A DNA stretch of 64,000 bases from Quillaja saponaria (GCA_029379385.1 CM055612.1:310001-374000); one strand, 5' to 3'. Shown: positions 39,558 through 54,128, counted from the first letter of the stretch. Notes: a model not told the origin generated them from the letters alone. Made by a program: numbers and translations.

Positions 39558-42500
39558 CTATACTTCATCCTCTTCACTTATCAATGCAAATGAAAATGGG
39601 TAAAACTTGTAACCATCTCCCTCGTAGAATTTGTTCTGGAACTCTACCCAGTGAAGTCGCAAAGCATGTAGAAATGCACTCAGGGTTTCCATCACTAGTA
39701 GCACACCCACAGTTGCACATACAAATACAATTATACCAATAACAAGTATGATAACATTGTTGTACCTGCAGTTGTTTAAGAACAAAATCATTGAGATTTA
39801 GGCATTCCAACTTCTTACATAAAATGACAAAGAGACCTTAGCCGAAAGGCTCTTCTAAATAAACGAAGTTAAGAAACTCACCCCCAGGCTAGAAGTAGAA
39901 CCTTGTCATAAAATACACTTGACAATTCTGAATGAGCTAGACTGAACAAAGCCAAGAGAGGGGTAGATAGAGTATAAGTTACCAGCATTAAATTTGTAAG
40001 CAGGATATGGAATCATGAATAAAATTAACGTATTTCTAATAGTAAAGAGATAAAACTTCCAAGCAGTTCCCAATAAGTTCGGGTATTAACAGTTTGTTGG
40101 CTAAGTAGGTAAAACTTTCGCACACTGCAACCCCAGATCGTTTCAGGTTTCATATAAATATTATCTGAATTCTGAAACCATTTGTAGTAGCTGACAAGGT
40201 ATCATTTCCAATCAACAAGTCGTGCAGTGGAACTGACTCTCAGTAATAAATGGGAGGTTCTGAGTTCAAATCCTCCTCCCACATATAGGAATTGGAAACA
40301 AGAAAAAACAAAAAGGCAGTGGCAGAAGACTTCTCTGAAGCTCAGGCGATCCACATGCAACTTACGTACAGAAACAATGTTGTGCAGGCAAAATCTCATA
40401 ACAGCAATGAAAGATAGACCATGTCAAGTTAAACAAAGCCTTGGATTGGCTATGGTGCTCCTGATGTTTACAAATGAACCTCTAACTGATTTCAGCCAGT
40501 GTCATGTACCATAACTTTCCTAATCCATAGTAGACGCAAAAGGAAAAATAAAATGTCACGAGATGTTTTCAACAACCTACCTGAGAGCCCATAAACGTAA
40601 ATATGAAGCTGTATTCGACACCGCTCCAAGCACAAACTCTATGGTATGTATGAGTTGGTGCACAAAAACCTCACTAAACTCAAATTCTTCATGGCCATGG
40701 CTGTGACTCTGTGGCTCCATTTCAAGAGGGTCATCAGTACTGTAAAGCAATGCGTAAGATTGACCTTGGTGCCTCTGCCAAGCATGACATTAGAAATTAG
40801 TATAACATCTAGAATATTAAAATTGATTGAGACCAAAACATGAAAGTCTGTAATAAATGTTAGAGCTTAGAGCATACTTCTTCGTGCTGCTTCTTCAAGA
40901 GAAAGGGTTTTGGAAACAACATCAATGGTACAGCTACAAGTGCCAACAGTAGTAGCACAAGCTATCAATAAAACGAGACACACTTATAATTGCCACCTTT
41001 GTGTTGCACTGCATAACATATGCCATCATAATCTATACAATTCTTACCTGAAGGAATTTCTGTCCAGCAAAGAGCTGGTTTTCACCCAGATCATCGGTGG
41101 GACTTAGAAACATGTAAATCATCACATGATATAGATCAGCTTGTGAACCAGTGCACCATTTCACTATAATGAGGAGTGAAAGGTAACCAAAGAGGCTGTT
41201 TAAGAATATCATTTGGGGAACAAATTGGTACCTGGAGCAACTCACATAAATGAAATGGTCAACAATGAAAACTAGAAATCTACATGAGAGCAGGACAGAA
41301 CATATTGGAAGAAATAAGTTGACCAGCATATTGATTACCAGATATTTATGTAATTTTCAAAGTATTTTGCATTAAAGTAACTCAATATGATTCCAAGGTT
41401 CATCTGGGACACTCCCAGGAGAATTGACATCTTCATCTTCAAAGAGTTAAGAAATGGCAGCTCACTCCGGGTACCATGCCATTTAGGGTCCAGGCCAAAT
41501 GGGTAAGTGTCACGCACCTTCACTAAACCAGCTGTAAAAGCATCCCTGCAAAACAAACAAATAGTAAACTAGCTGCATGCAGCATGCCAGAAAAGCATGT
41601 TTACATATTAATTGGACATACAATCAGAACCTGCAAGAAGGACCATGACATCCATATGCAGAGGGACCAAATAATTCAAATGGGACTGAAAAAAATTCAT
41701 TGTATATCAGCCCTGTGTAGATTGAGAACAATGCCATCATCATAATAACATAACGGCCACCAAATGTCATTTCTATTATGTCTCCAAGTGTCTGTTAACA
41801 AGATCAAGTGAATTGAATCAAGCATCAATGAGAAAAAGTTTTAACCAGAAATTAACAAGATGCCATGAGCAAAGTACCTGACTGGAAAATTTCTTCTCCC
41901 TGATTATGAAATAGAGAGATGCCAGCAATAAACAGATACCATGGCCCCAATCACCAAACATTACAGCAAAAAGGAAAGGAAATGTGACAATTGTGTATAC
42001 ACCAGGATTTGCCTCCCGGTACTTGGCAACCCTGCAATTATTTTTATTGAATTAGTTGAGTTCTGTCGCACATGATACAATCATTTAACAAACAAAAGGT
42101 GAGTTGATAATGAAAATGCACCAAAAGGATAAGCATAAAATGGACAAAGGGGGAAACACAATAACAAATATGTTCTCCTCTTGTAATGCTCAAAGTATGA
42201 ACAGTTTTTTTTTTTTTTTTTGGCCATAAGTATGGACAGCTTAAAGCTGAGTTATTAGATTTCCCCAACATCTTCAAAAATAATAAGCCCTAATCCGAAG
42301 TTCTTTGGATCAGGTGATGAATTTTGGAAAAAGCTCATTGATATCCCCCACACTTCTCTTTGGTCAACTAATCCCATCCATGGCTACACTCTTTACAAAA
42401 CTTTTGCACCCATACATGATAAATCTCATTTACAACAGATTGGCTACGCCAACTGGAAGCATGAGACTAGCGTAAACAATTTGTAAGAGAAGCTAGGATT

Positions 42501-45500
42501 GGACAAAGTTATTGCATATACTCATACAGCGACAGGCTGTCAACTTCCTGTTTCTTGATCCTATTTCCACCAGGCAACAAAGGCACCCCATCTTTTGCTT
42601 CAATAAAACTATGTATTCATGCTGGTATTAGGACATAGAATCGCTATAGATTCAAGTATCCCTTCATAAAAGTTACAAATTCAGACACCTAGGAAGGCAC
42701 AGCATTTTTATATTCTATTTCTCAAAGTTATTCATGATTACCATATATTCTTCTCTTGCAAGGTTTATTGAAAACCAAGTACAATAAACTGAGGACAAAT
42801 AATCAACCACCAATATTATGACGACTCGTCAAGTTTTAAAACAACCATGAAATCATAACAATAAAATTATTGATTAAGACATAAGCATGAACATGACTGG
42901 TCCCAAAATGACATACCCATAGGCATCTACAATTTCTTGAAAAGCAGTAGTAAATTTATTTGTACGGAAATAGGTCGGTGGTGATTCCTTTGTATGTAAA
43001 ACCTGAAATATAGCCCCAACTTGTGAGTTGCTGTCCAAGGTTGCCCGCTGCAATGCATTTTGAATCTGCCAAGCATCAGAATGAAGTTTATTAGATAATC
43101 TTGAGAAAGCCTTTTTGTACTCTGTGGCAAATTAGGCATTTTTCCCCCAATGCATATTGTATCAGTAATGAAAACAGGGTTAAGTAGAAAACCTTGTTTG
43201 TTGCAAAAGTAGGACACCAACCCTCTGCAATAAGACACTTTTTTGTCACATCAATGCTAAGCATATTTAGAGTGTGGTAAACAGATTTCTCCTTCTTCAC
43301 CTATTGAGTAAAATTAGAAGAAAAAAGAAAAATCAGACTGAGCAAAGTTTAACCTGCAGAAACTCAATAGTTAACTGTCTGGATGCACTATAGCAGTAAA
43401 AGTAGTAAATTCATAGAAAAACAATATTGAAATGGTTTGAACAAACCAGAAAGTTCCATTGCTCAAATTGATGTGAAATTGTCTGTAACAGACTCAACCG
43501 GTGCATCAGTCCAACATCAATGGTTGTTTTCAGTTCTGAAAGTCTTCCAGACACCTATTCAAGTGCAACCAAATTCAGATTATGAAGTGCTTGTTGCAAT
43601 ATTGTATGGGCAATCAGGACAGGAAGAAATACAAGTTAAGATATTCAATTGACACAGGATGCTTTAGATAATCATAAGGAATGAATGGAAGTTCAATTCA
43701 AAGAAGCTTGACTAACATGGTAAAATCAGAATTATGTGTCTGCTGAACAAACTCTAGAATAAAAATAAAATAAAAACAAAAACCAGGAAATTGGTCAACC
43801 TCTTGTAGGATTTTCTACTAAATTTCTTCCTTTTCTCACATTACCGTATGAGAAACTTCACGTACTCAGCATGGGAATTTACTCCTACATAAGTCACATC
43901 TTGAAATAAAGCACACAACACGGAAAGTGCACTCTCTCTCTCTCTCTCTGCCTCGGGTAACAGATGGCACAAGTACCGAATATAAACATAATTGATGATG
44001 TCAGAGCAATTATGAATTCTGTTGAACTTTGTTGCCAAATATAAGACAGAAAGAAGAATAAAGATGCGCTACGTTGTCTAAAATTGTCCTTATTTGAAAA
44101 CAATAATTCATAATCATCTTATGACTAATATCTATAAAAAAAAAAAATATTAAAGAAATTAATGGAATGCCACAATGTGAAGCTTCTAATTCAGAAGACT
44201 GGCAAGCAAAAACCTCATACATACCTCAGTAATCATCTGAATTTTTTTTCCTGACTCATCAGTAAAAGGGTAACGATTTGCTCCAAATGCTTCAGATATT
44301 TTTAGAATTTTGTTCTTTGCTCTCTCTCCAGAATAAAAGATAACAAATACATTTTTGTCGACCTGTAAAAAGAAACATGATACATCACAAATTTCTAATC
44401 AGTAGGATTAAAAAATTGAATCTAACAAAGGAACAGTAAATTATCACAAAGTGAAGAAGAACAACTAGATAAAATACATGTAAAAGTAGAATCGTAGAAG
44501 CATGTGTCCTCACTAATCAAGCACCCGCATGTGCATATTCAATCTTCTCTAAGAAATTAAGATTTAAAACTCGAAGTTATAGTATTAACCTTTTCTCCTG
44601 ACACAGGATCTTGAACGGGGTTTTCAACCACTGCTTGCTTCAAAAACACATTACCCCTGGTTGCACGAAATAGAATTCTTTCAAAAGCCATTGATTTTTC
44701 TCTAGGAACAAGACCACTAATAAATCCCAGTTTAATCTGCTTCGCTGGATCTGTTGTCATCTCCTATACACATCAAATACCTAAACATCACCCAAAGGAA
44801 AAATTTCCAGAAAATAGAAAGAAGAAACTACAAAGTGTACTTGTTCCATTAGTAATGGACTGTCTATAGATCCTTCAACAATGTGCTGGACGTCAAGCTC
44901 TCTCTGTTGGGCGACAACGCCTTTTTGTACTGAAGAGAAAAACTCACCAGCCTGAAATGAAACAAACATTTTTGGAACACAAAAATCACACTTAATTGCT
45001 TATTTTTGAGCTTATAATAACACATCTTAGAATTCCCTGGGCACGTTTCTGTGTGTGAGTGAGACAGAAAAAAAGGGGAAGGAGAAAGAGAAGATAAAAC
45101 AATTGTAAAAACATGAGTGACATGAGGTACATATATGCAAGGCCAGTAACAAGTAATTCCAAAAAGGAATTACAGCTTCAAAATTTAAAGAATCAAATAA
45201 GCAATGATGGTCCTCTTATAGCTATTTCTCCCTTTTTCTCGGGAAGGGGTGCAGCAGCCAAAAAATATGTACTAGCAATGACAGATATACCTTCTGCAGA
45301 ACAAGCTTATACTCAAATAGCTCACTATAAGAACTTTGCAACTTTTCATTGTTAGCATTCATCTCTAGCAGTTCAGCTTCGAGATCTCCAAGTTTAACCT
45401 GGACAAATGTAGACGTTTCAGTGTAGAGTTCTGAAAACTTTAAAACTAAATTAAAAACATACTACATAACGACCTCCAAGCTGTCCAAATTGCTATCATC

Positions 45501-47065
45501 ACTTCTTGATCTTGGTGAGGGTGACACAGTGGCCTTTGTCATTTGTTCCCTGAAAAACCGTAGCTTGCGGGCCATCTCCCCGCATCTTTTGATCTACATA
45601 ATAAAATAGTAGGATTTTTAGAATGGTCAATATTTTACTAAGAATAACTTGTGAGTAGTAACATGACAGGACATAGAGGCACTGAGTTAAGTCCTGCTAA
45701 AACATACAAGGAACATCTACGTTTACATCCAGAGTTCCAGACTTGTGATCAATTCTGACCAGGTTACCTAATGATGGGACCAATGACTCTTCTAATCCAT
45801 GAAATCACCTATGACCATTGAAACACTAGAAGTGGGTATGTGTGTGCTTGAGCATGTGCACTGTGAAGCCAACTTGGGCAAGAAGAACTTCATAGGAGAC
45901 ACTTTCGTCCTTCTATATGTTTACAGTCACTTCAATAATGACCGTACTAAAATTACTAAAGGAACTTTTACTTTATATACATGAAAGAAGAAGTAGATGC
46001 CTTCCAGACTAAACATGGCTAAATTATCAATAAGTTGTTTGAAAGTCACCATCATAGTCACATATCTGGGTACGCAGGAGAACAGTACTACATAGGCATG
46101 AAACCAGGAATTACTTTGGAAGTTCATTATATTTTGAAATAAGCACATCTAGCAATATATATTAAGTCCCACCATACCAAACTAGCAGTAGGAAAATATG
46201 CCGTCAGTGCTGTACACATACAAACACCTGAGAGACCATATTGTATTTCTCAAAGTTCATTATGAGATGTGACTAACTAGATCACATTATGAGGAATTTT
46301 GAAATGGTTTATATGAGGTCTTTCAATGATTCTATATCATCAGGACAATTATAGAAATTATATGCTAAAATCCAAAATAATTGGAGAAATCTCTTCAAGG
46401 ATTCGACTGAGAAGCAGGTAGTTTTGCAAAGACGAAAACACATCACAACTTTATGGAAGAAGGAGATCATATTTTCACCTGAGCAGCATATGTTCGTTGA
46501 AATGGACTTTTCTCTGCATTAAGCTGGAAAGAAAGGAAAAAAAAAGTCAATGAATGAAGTTAAAACATGTTCAAACGTCAGAGGCCAGTTTAAAACAAAA
46601 AGGAACGAAAAAGAGAAGGCCATTCACGCATGGAGGCATCATAAAGATTTAAGTAAGAACTGAGAATTCAAATCATCTAACTGAAATCATTAAGGAATAT
46701 CCTCCAGATCATAACCAAGGGTTAATTGAATTCATAAAACCAAAAGATTTTTGAAATTACTTATAGCTACAACGGTGGAAAACTAAAGCAAAATTCGATT
46801 ACCAACACTGCGGTTAGGGTTTCGATTTCCAATTTGAAATGCCGAAAGATCAAGTACAATGCTGAATTGAATAAAGAAGCGTAATGACAATTTGAAAAAA
46901 AAAAAAAAGGACAATGAGGCTCACATCTTTGAATTGAAAAAGGCCGAGATCACCAAGGTAAGAGATTCCACGGTGAGCTGATTCGATCGGAATGATGAGC
47001 TGCGCCATTTGCATCGGCTCCGACCGTAGCAGATCCATCGTCGGACAACATCCTTCCTCCCTCAT
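39558..47065 (-). CDS. VHA-a3: V-type proton ATPase subunit a, VHA-a2/a3-like
   Basis: Eighteen exons on the minus strand: 46925-47065, 46479-46523, 45474-45593, 45291-45398, 44841-44951, 44590-44763, 44225-44362, 43447-43554, 43193-43300, 42917-43065, 41878-42031, 41631-41791, 41339-41545, 41048-41231, 40878-40961, 40581-40774, 39882-39941 and 39558-39765. They sum to 2454 bases (817 aa) with no stops. The cytosolic N-terminal half starts [18 protein letters not shown] and includes [22 protein letters not shown]. The membrane half has [33 protein letters not shown] and [18 protein letters not shown]. Arg724 is the conserved proton-path arginine. The GCCPTMDL start and GENQLF favour the tonoplast a2/a3 type over a1. 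It is part of the Vo sector that acidifies the vacuole. Confidence 0.94.
40216..40290 (+). repeat. tRNA-derived SINE-like fragment inside a VHA-a intron
   Basis: The stretch cgtgcagtggaactgactc (A-box-like) followed about 30 bases later by tgagttcaaatcctcc (B-box GTTCAAATC) has tRNA promoter spacing but no cloverleaf. It lies between the 39882-39941 and 40581-40774 exons, opposite in strand to the gene. A second weaker candidate lies just upstream (about 40098-40150). Confidence 0.4.
43932..43949. repeat. (CT)n microsatellite in a VHA-a intron
   Basis: A CT dinucleotide run of nine units in the intron between exons at 43447-43554 and 44225-44362. Confidence 0.85.
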
Positions 47066-50000
47066 ATTTTTTTTTGCTATTTTTTTTCGATTTCAATGCT
47101 CAGAAATATGAATGCTGGTGTTTGGTGGGAGAGAATCTGTCGGAAAATCAATTCTCGGCCTCCCGAAATATGCTAGTGAAATTTATAAAAGTCAGTTGAG
47201 TTGACGGTACCAATTGCTGCCGATGCACCCAACCCCCCGCTATATAATGATTCTGTTTACTCGTCATTTTCACGCATATGTTGTTGTTTTTTACTTTTTC
47301 TTTTTTTGAATTTTATTGGATAGCACGTTAGGGTTCACGGTAAGAATTTCTCTAAAGCGGACGGTTTCCGTCCCGAATTAAGAATTTAAGACTGAAATCA
47401 CCCGCTCATGTAAGAGCAAATACGGGGTTTTTCATTTATTTTATTTGAGAAACAAATGAAATAAAAAAAAAATTATAATATGTATAATATTTTCATTAAA
47501 TCAATTATGCAAAGAATTATAAATAAAAATATATAAATGTATTTCACAATATCTCAAAAACTGTATATATATATTTTTTTAAATTTGTGATATCAATGTC
47601 AATAGTTTCTATTTAAAATATTATTTCATCTTTAGTGTGGTTATGATCAAATGACTTTTTTTTCTCATGTTTCTCTCTGTTTTTTGACTCTACCATATCT
47701 ATAAAAAAATATATATATTCAAAATTCAACAGCTTGACTTGAAACTCGCCCATATTGTATAAAATGGTGATTTATTGGATTACTCTTTATTATTGACCTT
47801 ACCGTATAATATTGACAATTGTTGGCTTATTTTTTAAGTTTGCCTTTATCAAATCTTTTTTGTTTTTACGCGCACAAATTTAAAAAATAAATTAGCTCTT
47901 TCCATATAAATTAGTGTTAGGAATTTACGTGCATAAATTTTAAAAAATAATTTAGCTCATTCCATATAAATTAGTGTTAGGAAGCAATTCACCAAGAAAA
48001 GAAACGATGAAGCTACAAATTTTTTATGGCCATCACGCTCTGAAATTTTCCATAATTAATCAATTTTAGTTGTGAAATATGTAATATCAATTTATCCTAA
48101 AGAGAGAGAGAGAATAGAATTCATTTATTAATGACCTTTTCTATAGTCCTTTTTTGTTTGGGGGCTGGGGGTGGGAGGATGCAGAAACCACCAGAATTTG
48201 GTTAATTGGCACTTGATCCAGATGTTATCAATTTTTCCTTATCAGGAAAGTGACCCCCTGCACTTAGTTATAGTTTCTATTGGACAGAATTCCATTATCA
48301 CATTAGTGCATGTCAAGCTTTATTAATTTTCTTAGCCTCCTTCCCCACCCACCAAAAAAAAGCATGATTAATTTTCTTAACAGACCAATACAAAGAGACT
48401 GCATTTCAATGGTGTTTGAAACATAGTTTTTTTTTTCTTTTCTTTTTTTGGAAACCTTGTCAAAAAAATGTTACAACATATAATTCTTAAAACTAATTTT
48501 TGTTTTGTTTTGGAAAGTGTATAAAAAAAGATACCTTATTTGATTTATCATTTGTGTGTAAAGAAGTGTCATGTGTCCTAATACCAATCATCAATCATGA
48601 ATTTAATCAAGTGGGATATTAATAGGAAACCTTTACACCAGCAAGCATTGCTGACCTTACTAGACCTTGAAAATCGCAAGGGATTAGCCAGACAACACAT
48701 TCATGCAAATGCCGCAGAACCTAGCTAGCTAGCTCATAGCTTTGGACCATGCATAGTATATAGCTGAACAACAAGCATAGAGAAGTAAGAAGTAGGGTTC
48801 GCATGCGTCAGTCCATGACCTATATATATACCACGCCCTATTGTCTATACTCTTTACAAACCCTAGCTAGACGGTGCCCATCGTAAGAAAACCCTATTAA
48901 TTAATTAAGTTCTTGCTACTTCTTCGCTTCCTGCATGTACAGCTCGGCAATTTTTAGACCGCATAGAAGGATCGATGAACCAAACCCGGTCCCATCTGCT
49001 ATGGTCGCTTGGTCGGGCTTGGTCGGGCAGTCGGCATGAAATGGTTCAGCAGGTTTACGCTATGAGAAAAAGTAACCAGAACAATAGAACAGCTGGTCTA
49101 ATTTTTGTATGAATTAGCTGATTTGTCACACTAGGTGCTTCCTATCCAATTAACTCTATTATTACAAGTGAAAAAAGGGGCCAAAATAATTTATTTTTAA
49201 CAATTTTTATCGCTAGTGTAAAGATGAAAAGCTAACTTTTTTTCTTCTTTAAAATGTTGGTTCTCCTGAAAAGCAACTGTTTATTGGGGAGGTCAAAGAA
49301 AAATAAATCCATAACCTCTGAAGATGGGCACGGTGTAATGGGTTTTTTCTTCACTTGCAGAAGCAACACGGGCAATTATTTAGGCTCAAATTGCAACTAT
49401 AAGGATTTGTTTAATTTTTAGACTTCCTCCATTACATTTCAATGCCCATAAACCTTTCAATAACAATAAAATAAGCTCTACTGCATGAAATCTCAAATGT
49501 TTCTGCCATTTTCTTCACAAAAAAGAATTAATTTTAATGCATGCAATAATTAATATATAATGGGTCAGGGAGGTAGTCTAGAAGTATCTCTTGGTTAATT
49601 CATACTGCTAAACGACAACCATGAGAAACTTAATTAGGAAGTAAAAAAAAAATAGAATGGTTGGACAAAGGGGAATAATGGAGCATATTGAAAGAGAAAG
49701 ACTGATGTGTCTCAATCAGCTGAAGATGATATAGACATACCCATGTAATGGTTCATCTATTACAAAATTAGGGAAAAAAAAATCATAAAGTTTTTGATTC
49801 TTTCTTATATACCAAAACCATAAGTATATGAAGTCAACATAAATCCTGTCATATCATACCATATATCACATGCACATATTTAGTAGCATTAAACACAGGA
49901 GTTAATAATATTCCTTCATAATGAGCTCCATCCACTACAATAATTCTACTAGTTATGTGTATGGAGGTCACATCCACGATTGTCTATTTCAATGACTAAA

Positions 50001-50755
50001 TTTTGAAGTTGTTGGAATAAATGCAACTTATAAGTTTTCATTTACATATACAAAGTTGCAGAGGGACTATAATGAAGAAAGATATATAATATATAATATA
50101 AAAGAATAAAAGGAATTCTGTAATGGTTTCACTTTTGGGACTGCAATAGAATGCCAAGTTGCAATTTGCCGCCGATGCATGGTACTAACTACTAAAGACT
50201 ACCGGATGATATACAAAAGCTGGACCGCCCATTCCCCTTTCTTTCCCAGAAATCGTGCAAAAAATCATTTTATATATTTTTCTATGGTAAGCCTAACACG
50301 AAACCTAATTAGTTCCATTTTGATCCGGCAAGGAAACGGATAAAGGGGGAAAAAGCGGCTTCGAGTTCAGTACCAACTAGAAAGTAAAATCAGTGTGTAT
50401 CCAGAAAAAGAAAAATACTATAAAGAATTCAAACAAAGACTATACCAATTACATAACATAATGCACAGTTGCTCACATCCTAAATGCTGTCAATACAGCC
50501 AATTGAAATTCTGGCCATCGATAAAACCAAAATAATTAACCTTAACCATTAGAAAATCCAAATTGAAATTCGAACAAATTAACATAACAATTAGAAAACA
50601 AACACCCCTAATTCCCTCAGCCATTTCATGCATATCAATCCCCAATCCTGCATACCCATCTCTACGTCTAGCTAGCTTTGCCTGCTAGTGGCTAATTAAT
50701 TAAATCAGTTATTGAACATTAAATTGTATCATCACGACTACTTCTTAATCCTTGG
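47066..50755. other. Intergenic DNA between VHA-a promoter and SRS 3' end
   Basis: No gene is recognised. The left few hundred bases are the VHA-a upstream region, the rest is AT-rich. A 59-base tandem duplication is at 47865-47983. A purine run is at 48101-48117. The right end (about 50440-50755) probably includes the SRS 3' UTR. Confidence 0.55.
47865..47983. repeat. 59-base direct tandem duplication
   Basis: Unit 1 (47865-47923) and unit 2 (47924-47983) both run from tttacg through aaaaaataa and tttagct/attagct to ccatataaattagtgttag and gaa. They differ at only a few positions, indicating a recent local duplication. Confidence 0.85.
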
Positions 50756-52001
50756 CTAGGATCTTGGGGGTGGGAAGAACTGCGTACCAGTCATAAATGC
50801 ATTGAATGGAGCTGGGTATAGAGATGAAGGGTCAAGCAACTGGTTGCTAGTGGTTGTGGTTGCGGCAGTAAGGAGACTAAGTTGTTGAGATTCACCACCG
50901 CCTCCACCGGAAGATGTTTCACCGGTGTAAGTACCTTCAACCCCTTGATCATAGAGAATTCCCCTGAAAACATGGCCTCCTATGTTTACAGACGTTTGAT
51001 ATGCATATTGGTCATCAGCATTAGACATTGGGCTTACTCTCACACAACGAAACACTGCTGGAGAGTTCAGTTCAGCTGGGAATGGTCCAAGTTCCAACCC
51101 TAATAACACCAATCATCAACGACTCCTCAACAAAATCTATGTACGTAGATAAACCCAATAAATAAAATCTTTTATTTTTATTTTTCCTCAAAGAAAGAAA
51201 GTGTAACGAATTTCATGGAAGATTTCGTCATTTTTACCAAGAAACAGTAATTGAAAGGAAAAGAATGAAAAGCAATCAAGTGGATGAGTATGACTAATGA
51301 TTTGGTCTTTCTCTCTCACACACGCAAATGATATGGATTTGTTGAAAAATTCTTCATGTTGAAGATTTTAATTACTCGAAAAATTCTAATATTGTTGGTA
51401 ATTTGTTGAGTACTAGCTAACTTTACCTGTTGTTGTAATGGGTAAAGGAGCACAGGCCAGTGCACCCAGTCCTTGATTTTCTCGCTGCCTTCTGGAATTA
51501 TCGCCACGAATCTGTTGGTGATGCTGCTGCATGGCCGTGAGTTGTTGCAGACGCTCTCGGCGTCTGGCTGCGGGAACCCAAGTGCTCTTGACGTGGGTTT
51601 GACAGTGGAAACCCTCGGCTTTTACAACAAGTCCTGCATCTAAGGTGTGGACAATCTTTCTTAGCTTGGTTACCACAATCTTGACAATTAATACCACTTC
51701 CTAAACCTGATCCAGACCTCATGATCGTGAACCCGGATCTCGTTGACTGATCATCAGAAACGACGTCGTCGTTGGATGAGTTCCTTGTTGTTCGACTAGG
51801 ACCCACTCCAAACGAGTAGTAGTTGCTCATATTTTGGTGTGGGTTGTGATAATACTGTGATGGCCATATCTCAAACCCCCCTTTGTTATTGCAGATCTCC
51901 TCGTTCCGAAACAACAACAGGCTGCTACTGCTATTGTTATTGTTGTCTTCTTTTTCTTCTTCTTGTTTGTTTTGTGGGCCTAAATAAAACCACCCAGCCA
52001 T
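50756..52001 (-). CDS. SRS5: SHI/SRS-family zinc-finger transcription factor, SRS5-like, with a +1 frameshift
   Basis: Two exons on the minus strand: 51427-52001 and 50756-51099. The start [11 protein letters not shown] is the SRS-family N-terminus; an upstream in-frame Met is less likely. The RING-like zinc finger reads [26 protein letters not shown]. One extra G (plus strand 51607 or 51608) then throws the frame. The true continuation [19 protein letters not shown], with the last zinc-finger Cys and His, sits in the next frame. Exon 2 gives the IGGH domain ([20 protein letters not shown]) and ends FFPPPRS. Without the extra base the exons would sum to 918 bases (305 aa). As written, the protein stops soon after the zinc finger, losing the IGGH region. 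SRS proteins control auxin biosynthesis genes and organ development. It is either a real lesion or a sequence error. Confidence 0.88.
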
Positions 52002-54094
52002 TTCTTGCACCCAACAGCTGAAACTAACTCCAATTTGGAGATTAAATCCATAGCAAGAAAGCTTCCCAAATCTGAAAATTTTCAAACTAGCAGTGTACGT
52101 ACGGTTGGGATTTTAAGAGGGAGACAACAACAGTAACTAGGGTTAGTTTTTTTTTTTTTTTTACTGATTATGAAAGAGGGACTATGGCTATGGGAATAGT
52201 GGGAGAGTGATCTCCTTCTTTGGGGGATTTGCAGCTTTTGTTGAGATTGAGGGTTCATAAAAATAAAAATAAAAAGAGTAAATTAAAGGGTAAAAGACTA
52301 AGAGGAAAATGGGTTTTGCTTAATTGACTATGGGTTTCAACTGTGAATTCTCTCTCTTAATTAGAGCTTCTCTGCAAACGCCGCCATGGAAACTGCACCC
52401 CATTCATTCACTCTGTGACCCAAATCTCATTTATGACCAACAACCCCATCCTATCTATTTCTTCATCATCTACATATTAGTACTAGTACAACAACTGGGA
52501 TATTTTGCTGTGCTCTGCGCCTCATGCTTAGAAAGAGTTAGTGTGTGAGAGACAGAGACAGAGAGAAAGAGAGAGACTGACTGAAAGTGCGTGGGGAACA
52601 TGAAAATCTATCACAGAGGGAATTCTCTACAGTTCTCTTTCAGTCTCAATGAATGATCTTCGAATCCATGGATAGAATTCATCCACGTGTCAAGCATCAC
52701 CTTTTGCTTGTTCGTCCTTGCACCGGAAAACCCGCTGGTACTTTTCTTTCTTTCCTTCATTTTCTGACGTCCCCATAATTAAGAGATTTTTAGTCCATGA
52801 AGCATTCTACCCAAAATAGAAAACAATTAAAGTATAGCATTCACGAGCACCAGTCTTTGAAAATAATTTTATCACAGACGTCTCAATCACCGCTCAAATC
52901 ATCAAACTCCTTGGGATCTAATGGCTGTGAGACACTGTAGCCATCATACCAGCTAAGTGTTTCTGTTTCTCAACAAATTATAGATTTTCTAAATTATTCG
53001 TGTATTTTTGAAATAATATATTCTTCGTGCCTGTATTTCCGTTTCCTGCTTTTTCTCGTCTCCAAGCTCTTGCCTCGTATTCCCCTCAAAATTCTTCGTA
53101 ATCATTATATCATTGACTGAATTTGTCAAATTATATGTTAATTATTAATTCATTTAGAAAATTAAATGTACGTAGAAGTCAATACTCAACGCCTTGGATC
53201 ACACGGTCATATGCAGTAGTCGAATTTGGCACAACATTAGCCTTTCGCGGACATCTTATTCTTCTTTTTTATTATTAATACAAACATGACCGAGCTTAGT
53301 GGGCTTTATTTTGTAACGAATTTTGATTTTTTTTTTATTCCCTCTTTTTTTTATTATATTTATCATTTCAGATTAAGAAATGATTTGATTTCAAATTACG
53401 ACAAAAATTTTACTAATTAAAATTAATTTTATTTACTTTGTCACTAAAAAACAATTTGTATTTTAAAGTATGATTTGAATCATTTTTTGATTCCTGGAGT
53501 ACACATTACATTTGCACTTACTCACCGAAATTCTAGAAGAAAATGGGGGAGTACAGACTGTGGCGTGGCCAGAAGTTAGCTCAACAAAGTTAACTCTTTA
53601 GTGGGTGAATTAATGTTCACATTCATTAGCACATGTTTGAGTAATAAGTTCATTATAGAATGCGACGAAAGATTTTTCAAACTGTTATGAATGAATTCCT
53701 TGTTAGAAAGAGAAAAAAACAATCAATTTTAAAACAATCAACCACCCAAAACAAAATAAATCACCATTAATTAAAGTTAATGAAGGGAAATATACGTAGA
53801 AAGTCAATAAACCAGGCAAAGGCGAAAGGACCTTGGCATGACAAATTTGCATAGTCCTATTAGGGGCCCGAGGAAACAAACTATTATTCCCTTGCTTCTT
53901 ATAATTATTAGACTTAGACGACTATATAGCAACTTTGTTTTCTTAATTAAAGATAATTTATTCATATATACCTTACCTTTTTATGGATCGAAGACTATTT
54001 GAACGCGTTATGAGAACTTTGAGAAATAAAAGACATGATGAATTGAGCAAAAAATTATATTCAAAAATAATAAAATTTTGAAGTTGATGTCATT

Positions 54095-54128
<34 letters not shown>
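54095..54128. repeat. Compound (TA)n(TG)n microsatellite
   Basis: About nine TA units run directly into eight TG units. Confidence 0.9.

Noticed and set aside
43437..43652. Plus-strand open frame of 71 codons inside the VHA-a locus
   Set aside because: Its reverse complement is the VHA-a exon at 43447-43554 ([16 protein letters not shown]) plus flanking intron; it is an antisense shadow.
49005..49028. Sequence resembling miR168 (tcgcttggt...ggtcggg)
   Set aside because: The similarity is split by mismatches, and no matching star strand or precursor-like hairpin arm could be traced nearby.
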